Below, one piece after another: positions 6,279 through 8,901 of a stretch of DNA of 8,901 nt (positions within the stretch are counted from its first letter, which is position 1; the number at the start of each line of letters is the position of its first letter). Below the pieces are notes generated by a model. The model saw nothing but the letters and a program-made list of their open reading frames with translations. It was not told the origin of the DNA and made no database searches. The stretch comes from an uncultured Bacillota bacterium. GTDB taxonomy: Bacteria; Bacillota; Clostridia; Peptostreptococcales; Anaerovoracaceae. The stretch lies in contig CAMOXP010000045.1 of assembly GCA_946629205.1 (NCBI GenBank), forward strand, positions 1 through 8,901. The letters run 5' to 3'. Position numbers and translations under genes: made by a program.

Positions 6279-6295
6279 TGCAAAACCAATGCCAA
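6279..6295 (-). promoter_or_regulatory. Sigma-54 (-24/-12) promoter of kal
   Basis: On the minus strand TTGGCATTGGTTTTGCA (6295-6279) matches the sigma-54 consensus TGGCAC-N5-TTGCW, with GG and GC exactly 12 bp apart. Predicted +1 is near 6268, 55 nt before the kal start codon. Presence of a sigma-54 activator gene immediately beside it strongly supports the call. Confidence 0.88.
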
Positions 6296-6322
6296 GCGTT
6301 TATCATATGAATCAGAGGAAAA

Positions 6323-6340
6323 CGAACCGATTTCGGTTCG
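6323..6340. promoter_or_regulatory. Palindromic operator, CGAACCG-N4-CGGTTCG, in the kal/regulator intergenic region
   Basis: The 18-bp near-perfect palindrome CGAACCGATTTCGGTTCG has 8-bp arms around a TT centre. The same 7-bp arms with the same 4-bp spacing recur at 8450-8467, upstream of kdd. Its centre is about 63 bp upstream of the predicted kal start site, and its right edge touches the GGGAGG ribosome binding site of the regulator gene. It is the likely binding site of that regulator's Fis-type domain, acting on kal and possibly on the regulator's own expression. Confidence 0.72.
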
Positions 6341-6354
6341 GGAGGAAAAGGGAA

Positions 6355-8421
6355 ATGAACACATATGGACTTGACCGGTCCCTGACGCCGCGCCGTACGT
6401 TTACGCCGCTGGCGTGGGAACTGGATAACAGCAGCCAGCTGAAAAGCGGCGAAGTCAAGATCGCCTTGGGAAAGGTGCACGTGGAGGGCACCAGTTTCCG
6501 GCAGATCTGCCAGGAGGCTGGCAACGATGAGGAACAGATCAAAGAGAAGATCAAGGACATCGTCATCCGCAGAGGCAAGCTCCACAACCCGGTCACTGAC
6601 ACGGGCGGACTCTTCTGCGGCGTCATAGAGGAAATCGACGGTAATTATCCGAACACCAAAGGCTTACAGCCCGGGGATGAAGTCATCTGCAACTCTTCGC
6701 TGGCAGGCATCCCCATGTACATCGATAAGATCACAAGCATCGACAAGGTCTACCCGCAGTTCGACGCGGAGGGATATGCCATTTCGCTGCCCGGCATGCC
6801 TATCGTCAAACGGCCTAAGGATATCCCCATCGGCCTTCTTCTGTTTACCCTCAACGAATCGGGAACGATCTACAAAGTTTCGAAGGAAGCGAAGAACAAG
6901 AAACGGTTTGCGGTGCTGGCAAACAATGTGATCATGGCGACCATCTACGGGTACACCATCCGGAAAGCAGCGGGGGAGGATGCGGAAATCTTCTGCCTGC
7001 TGGACAGGAATACGCCGGTGGCGCTGAAAGGTCCCGGAATAGAGAGACTCAAGGCTGATATTTTCACTGACGTTGTCTATGTAAACATGATGCGGCCGGC
7101 TGAGTGCCTGAAACAGTTTGAAAGGAAAGAGCCGGTAGATATGGTCGTAAACTGCGCTGACGTCCCGGGAGCTGAGACCATCAGCGTCATGACGGCGAGA
7201 TCCGGCGGCACACTCATCTTCGCCAACTTTATCAGCAATTACAACATCGCGCTGTATGTCACCGAAGCCACATCCAAGGATCTGCAGATCAAATGCGCTG
7301 ACGGTTATCTGGAACAGTACGATGAATTCGACTTCGAGATCGTCAGGGAACTGGCGCCGTATATCGAGGGAAGCCTGGTCCCGCGGGAAAAGACCGTCCG
7401 GGGCGGACAGCGGTCGGAAGTCGACCGGGAGATCCTGCAGCAATACACCCAGCACAACCTGGAGGAAGCGGAGGACTTCGTGTCCGTCAGCTCCCGCATG
7501 CAGTCCGTGCTTGATGAAATCATGAGCGTATCCAAGTACGACTGCAATGTTCTCATCACCGGAGAGACCGGCGTCGGCAAAGAAAAAGTCGCGAACATCA
7601 TACAGAAAAACAGCCGCCGCAAGATGCAGCCGTTCGTCAAGATCAACTGCGCGTCCATCTCCCCGAACCTTATCGAATCCGAGTTCTTCGGATATGAGAA
7701 GGGCGCCTTTACAGGCGCGGACAGCAAAGGCAAGATCGGCTATTTCGAGGCGGCGGACAACGGCATCATCTTCCTGGACGAAGTAGGAGAACTGCCCATG
7801 GATATGCAGGCGAAACTGCTGCGTGTCATACAGGACGGGGAGTTTCTCAAGGTCGGTGGCACGAGACCGGTTAAAACGGATGTCAGGATCATTTCCGCGA
7901 CAAACAAGGATCTTGAGGAGCTTGTAGAGAAGCGGGTGTTCCGGCGGGACCTCTACTACAGACTCAATGTATTCCCGATCAAGGTTCCTGCGCTCGACGA
8001 ACGGACGGAGGATATCCCGCATCTGGCGGAGAGCTTTGTGCGGAAATACAATGAGAAGTTCGGTTTGAGCAAGTTCATTGACGAGGATGCCAAGGAGCGC
8101 CTGGCGTCCCACAGATGGCCGGGCAATATCCGGGAACTGGAGAACGTGGTGCAGCGGCTGCTGATCGGCAGCAGCGGCGATGGCATCACGGTGATGGATG
8201 TGGTCAAAGAGCTGGACAGGGATCTGATCAAGGGGATAGATGCGCCGGCGTCTGACACAGAAGATGAGGGCAGCATCGATCTGACAAGCATGGTCGAGGC
8301 CTTTGAGAAAAACATCATCCGTCAGGCATGCGAGAAATACGGGTCCACCCGCAAGGCCGCAAAAGCAATCGGGATTTCGCAGACACAGTTCGTCAGAAAA
8401 AAGAATAAATATGGGCTGTAA
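6355..8421 (+). CDS. Sigma-54-dependent activator with a KDD-enzyme-like sensor domain
   Basis: A 688-residue protein starting at ATG 6355, nine bases after GGAGG. Residues ~1-345 align by eye with L-erythro-3,5-diaminohexanoate dehydrogenase (KDD): YG..R...P........DN at the start, then EGTSFRQICQEAGNDEEQIK (45-64), RGKLHNPVTDTGG (73-85), VVNCADVPGAE (264-274), SGGTLIFANF (283-292) and GYLEQ. Where KDD, as I recall it, has a glycine-rich nucleotide-binding loop, this protein reads FAVLANNVIMATIYGY (185-200), so NAD(P) binding and catalysis are probably lost. Residues ~372-605 are a complete sigma-54 AAA+ domain: Walker A GETGVGKE (403-410), sigma-54 contact loop GAFTGA (450-455), Walker B IIFLDEVGEL (471-480), ATN sensor (515-517), RRDLYYRLNVFP (530-541), WPGNIREL (588-595). 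Residues ~649-688 are a TyrR-like Fis-type helix-turn-helix (STRKAAKAIGISQTQFVRKK). It lies between kal and kdd, both with sigma-54 promoters. I infer that it senses a pathway intermediate and activates both. Its own promoter is not clear. Confidence 0.92.
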   Translation: MNTYGLDRSLTPRRTFTPLAWELDNSSQLKSGEVKIALGKVHVEGTSFRQICQEAGNDEEQIKEKIKDIVIRRGKLHNPVTDTGGLFCGVIEEIDGNYPNTKGLQPGDEVICNSSLAGIPMYIDKITSIDKVYPQFDAEGYAISLPGMPIVKRPKDIPIGLLLFTLNESGTIYKVSKEAKNKKRFAVLANNVIMATIYGYTIRKAAGEDAEIFCLLDRNTPVALKGPGIERLKADIFTDVVYVNMMRPAECLKQFERKEPVDMVVNCADVPGAETISVMTARSGGTLIFANFISNYNIALYVTEATSKDLQIKCADGYLEQYDEFDFEIVRELAPYIEGSLVPREKTVRGGQRSEVDREILQQYTQHNLEEAEDFVSVSSRMQSVLDEIMSVSKYDCNVLITGETGVGKEKVANIIQKNSRRKMQPFVKINCASISPNLIESEFFGYEKGAFTGADSKGKIGYFEAADNGIIFLDEVGELPMDMQAKLLRVIQDGEFLKVGGTRPVKTDVRIISATNKDLEELVEKRVFRRDLYYRLNVFPIKVPALDERTEDIPHLAESFVRKYNEKFGLSKFIDEDAKERLASHRWPGNIRELENVVQRLLIGSSGDGITVMDVVKELDRDLIKGIDAPASDTEDEGSIDLTSMVEAFEKNIIRQACEKYGSTRKAAKAIGISQTQFVRKKNKYGL

Positions 8422-8445
8422 GGTGGCCTGCTAACGCTTTAATAC

Positions 8446-8475
8446 AATGCGAACCGTAATCGGTTCGCATTTTTT
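8446..8475. terminator. Regulator-gene terminator containing a copy of the shared palindrome
   Basis: AATGCGAACCG (8446-8456), loop TAAT, CGGTTCGCATT (8461-8471), with six T's at 8470-8475. The 11-bp stem plus T-run just after the regulator stop is a good intrinsic terminator. The core CGAACCG-N4-CGGTTCG (8450-8467) has the same arms and spacing as the palindrome at 6323-6340, so it may also be an upstream activator site for kdd. Its centre is about 218 bp before the predicted kdd start. Confidence 0.8.
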
Positions 8476-8482
8476 GCGTTTA

Positions 8483-8498
8483 GAACACGTTTCGGTTC
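8483..8498. promoter_or_regulatory. Third, degenerate activator site upstream of kdd
   Basis: GAACAC-GTTT-CGGTTC keeps one full half-site (CGGTTC) and four bases of the other (GAAC), with the same 4-bp spacing as the two strong palindromes. Its centre is 32 bp, almost exactly three helical turns, from the centre of the 8446-8471 copy, so two dimers would bind on one face of the DNA. It lies about 186 bp upstream of the predicted kdd start. Confidence 0.55.
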
Positions 8499-8503
8499 AA
8501 CGA

Positions 8504-8547
8504 TTGACAAAAAAATGACAAAAACAGGACAAACGCAGGACATATTA
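8504..8547. repeat. Four 11-bp phased GACA/A-tract units
   Basis: GACA begins at 8506, 8517, 8528 and 8539, an exact 11-bp period; the first three copies are followed by A-runs, seven A's at 8509-8515 being the longest. A-tracts in phase with the helix bend DNA. The position between the activator sites and the sigma-54 promoter suggests help with loop formation, a role often played by IHF. Beyond it, 8548-8649 shows nothing that I can assign. Confidence 0.6.
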
Positions 8548-8649
8548 TCGGCACGAAGATGCGGCAAATACCCAAAGAACGGCGAAATCCCAAGCGGGAA
8601 GGGGCTGAAACAGTGCTGGCAGGGTGTTGAGAGACCTGAAATAAACCTG

Positions 8650-8666
8650 TTGGCACGCATATTGCT
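8650..8666 (+). promoter_or_regulatory. Sigma-54 (-24/-12) promoter of kdd
   Basis: TTGGCACGCATATTGCT (8650-8666) is an essentially perfect match to TTGGCACG-N4-TTGCT, with the GG and GC exactly 12 bp apart. Predicted +1 is near 8677, giving a leader of about 83 nt before the kdd ATG. Confidence 0.93.
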
Positions 8667-8691
8667 AAATAATTAACATAACGTTAAAGTT

Positions 8692-8725
8692 GCCTTTGCA
8701 TCAAAGGCGGGCCTTGAGCAAAGGC
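8692..8725 (+). promoter_or_regulatory. Alternative hairpins in the kdd leader
   Basis: GCCTTTG (8692-8698) can pair perfectly with CAAAGGC at 8702-8708 (3-nt loop) or with the identical CAAAGGC at 8719-8725; a second small stem GCCTT (8711-8715) / AAGGC (8721-8725) is compatible only with the first choice. There is no T-run for termination close behind and the AGGAGG site (8748-8753) is not covered, so mRNA stabilisation is as likely as regulation. Confidence 0.45.
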
Positions 8726-8759
8726 TGAAATACAAATAACATTTTTTAGGAGGAACATC

Positions 8760-8901
8760 ATGAAAAAAGGTAATCCGTACGGAACACACAGAGTTATTTC
8801 ACCGAAGGGCGTTCTGCCGCAGCCAGCAGACGTTGTCGACAACACAATGGAAATCTATGACAACGAGATCCTGATCGACGTTAAGACACTGAACATCGAC
8901 T
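8760..8901 (+). CDS. kdd: L-erythro-3,5-diaminohexanoate dehydrogenase, N-terminal fragment (3' end outside window)
   Basis: The gene starts at ATG 8760 with a perfect AGGAGG (8748-8753) six bases upstream; 47 codons are visible. KDD oxidises L-erythro-3,5-diaminohexanoate to 5-amino-3-oxohexanoate with NAD(P)+ in the lysine fermentation pathway, downstream of lysine 2,3-aminomutase and beta-lysine 5,6-aminomutase. PYGTHRVISPKGVLPQPA (residues 6-23), then DN.MEIYDNEILIDVKTLNID (27-47), is the family's characteristic N-terminus. The same positions are recognisable but diverged in the regulator encoded just upstream, which is the reason for linking the two. The gene has a sigma-54 promoter and is probably the first of an operon that continues to the right; kce, kamA and kamD/E are the expected companions but are not visible. 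Confidence 0.9.
   Translation, partial: MKKGNPYGTHRVISPKGVLPQPADVVDNTMEIYDNEILIDVKTLNID

Noticed and set aside
6274..6279. TATATT as a sigma-70 -10 box for the regulator
   Set aside because: No acceptable -35 element at 16-18 bp spacing was found and there is no extended -10. The regulator's promoter is left unassigned.
6247..6354. 36-residue N-terminal extension of the regulator
   Set aside because: No ribosome binding site precedes the upstream ATGs, the segment spans the kal sigma-54 promoter and the palindrome, and KDD homology begins at the ATG at 6355 behind GGAGG.
6664..8112. 482-codon open frame antisense to the regulator
   Set aside because: A shadow of the GC-rich regulator gene; the + strand product has complete conserved motifs throughout, and the antisense product matches no family I know.
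8439..8660. 73-codon minus-strand frame upstream of kdd
   Set aside because: It runs across the terminator, activator sites and sigma-54 promoter, has no ribosome binding site, and resembles no protein family.
8422..8759. Lysine riboswitch or other known riboswitch in front of kdd
   Set aside because: The leader after the sigma-54 promoter is only ~83 nt and lacks the long five-helix lysine riboswitch pattern; no known aptamer motif was recognised.

Overview
The window looks like chromosome of an anaerobic, amino-acid-fermenting Firmicute, most likely a Clostridia-type bacterium. Three things point there: strong AGGAGG-type ribosome binding sites; a ClpB / DUF815 / DUF5685 / J-protein neighbourhood that I know from Clostridia; and, at the right end, genes of the lysine fermentation pathway. 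Base composition is moderately GC-rich with AT-rich intergenic regions. The species cannot be fixed from sequence reading alone. No rRNA, tRNA, insertion sequence or prophage gene was seen.

Left part (1-4418). The 3' end of clpB (disaggregase) runs rightwards and ends at a long convergent hairpin (1009-1084). Facing it is a compact leftward four-gene operon: a DUF815 AAA+ ATPase (4418-3189), a DUF5685 protein with a CGVCK motif (3177-2272), a J-domain protein with a Tyr/Gln/Gly repeat, TPR-like helices and a Cys-rich tail (2285-1632), and a six-helix membrane protein (1629-1096). Gaps are 11 bp, a 14-bp overlap and 2 bp, so translation is probably coupled. Its function is unknown; the neighbours suggest protein quality control.

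Middle (4419-5823). A divergent intergenic region carries a TATAAT promoter for the operon and, on the other strand, a near-consensus sigma-70 promoter. The latter would make a short RNA of about 95 nt that ends at a UUCG-loop terminator before any gene begins. The RluB/RsuA-type pseudouridine synthase that follows has no Shine-Dalgarno sequence. It has an extended -10 box placed so that transcription should begin on the A of its ATG (a predicted leaderless mRNA). After it comes an array of 53-bp repeats that merges into a ~200-bp imperfect palindrome between convergent genes.

Right part (5824-8901), the most interesting section. kal (3-aminobutyryl-CoA ammonia-lyase, leftward) and the 5' end of kdd (3,5-diaminohexanoate dehydrogenase, rightward) are two steps of lysine fermentation. 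Between them lies a 688-residue sigma-54 activator whose N-terminal ~340 residues are a divergent copy of the KDD enzyme itself, with the nucleotide-binding glycine motif apparently lost. Both kal and kdd have textbook -24/-12 sigma-54 promoters. A shared palindrome, CGAACCG-N4-CGGTTCG, occurs beside the kal promoter and upstream of kdd, with a third, degenerate copy 32 bp further on. Four GACA-A-tract units with an exact 11-bp period lie between those sites and the kdd promoter. Together these suggest a self-contained circuit: an enzyme-derived sensor detects a lysine-fermentation intermediate and activates the genes that consume it.
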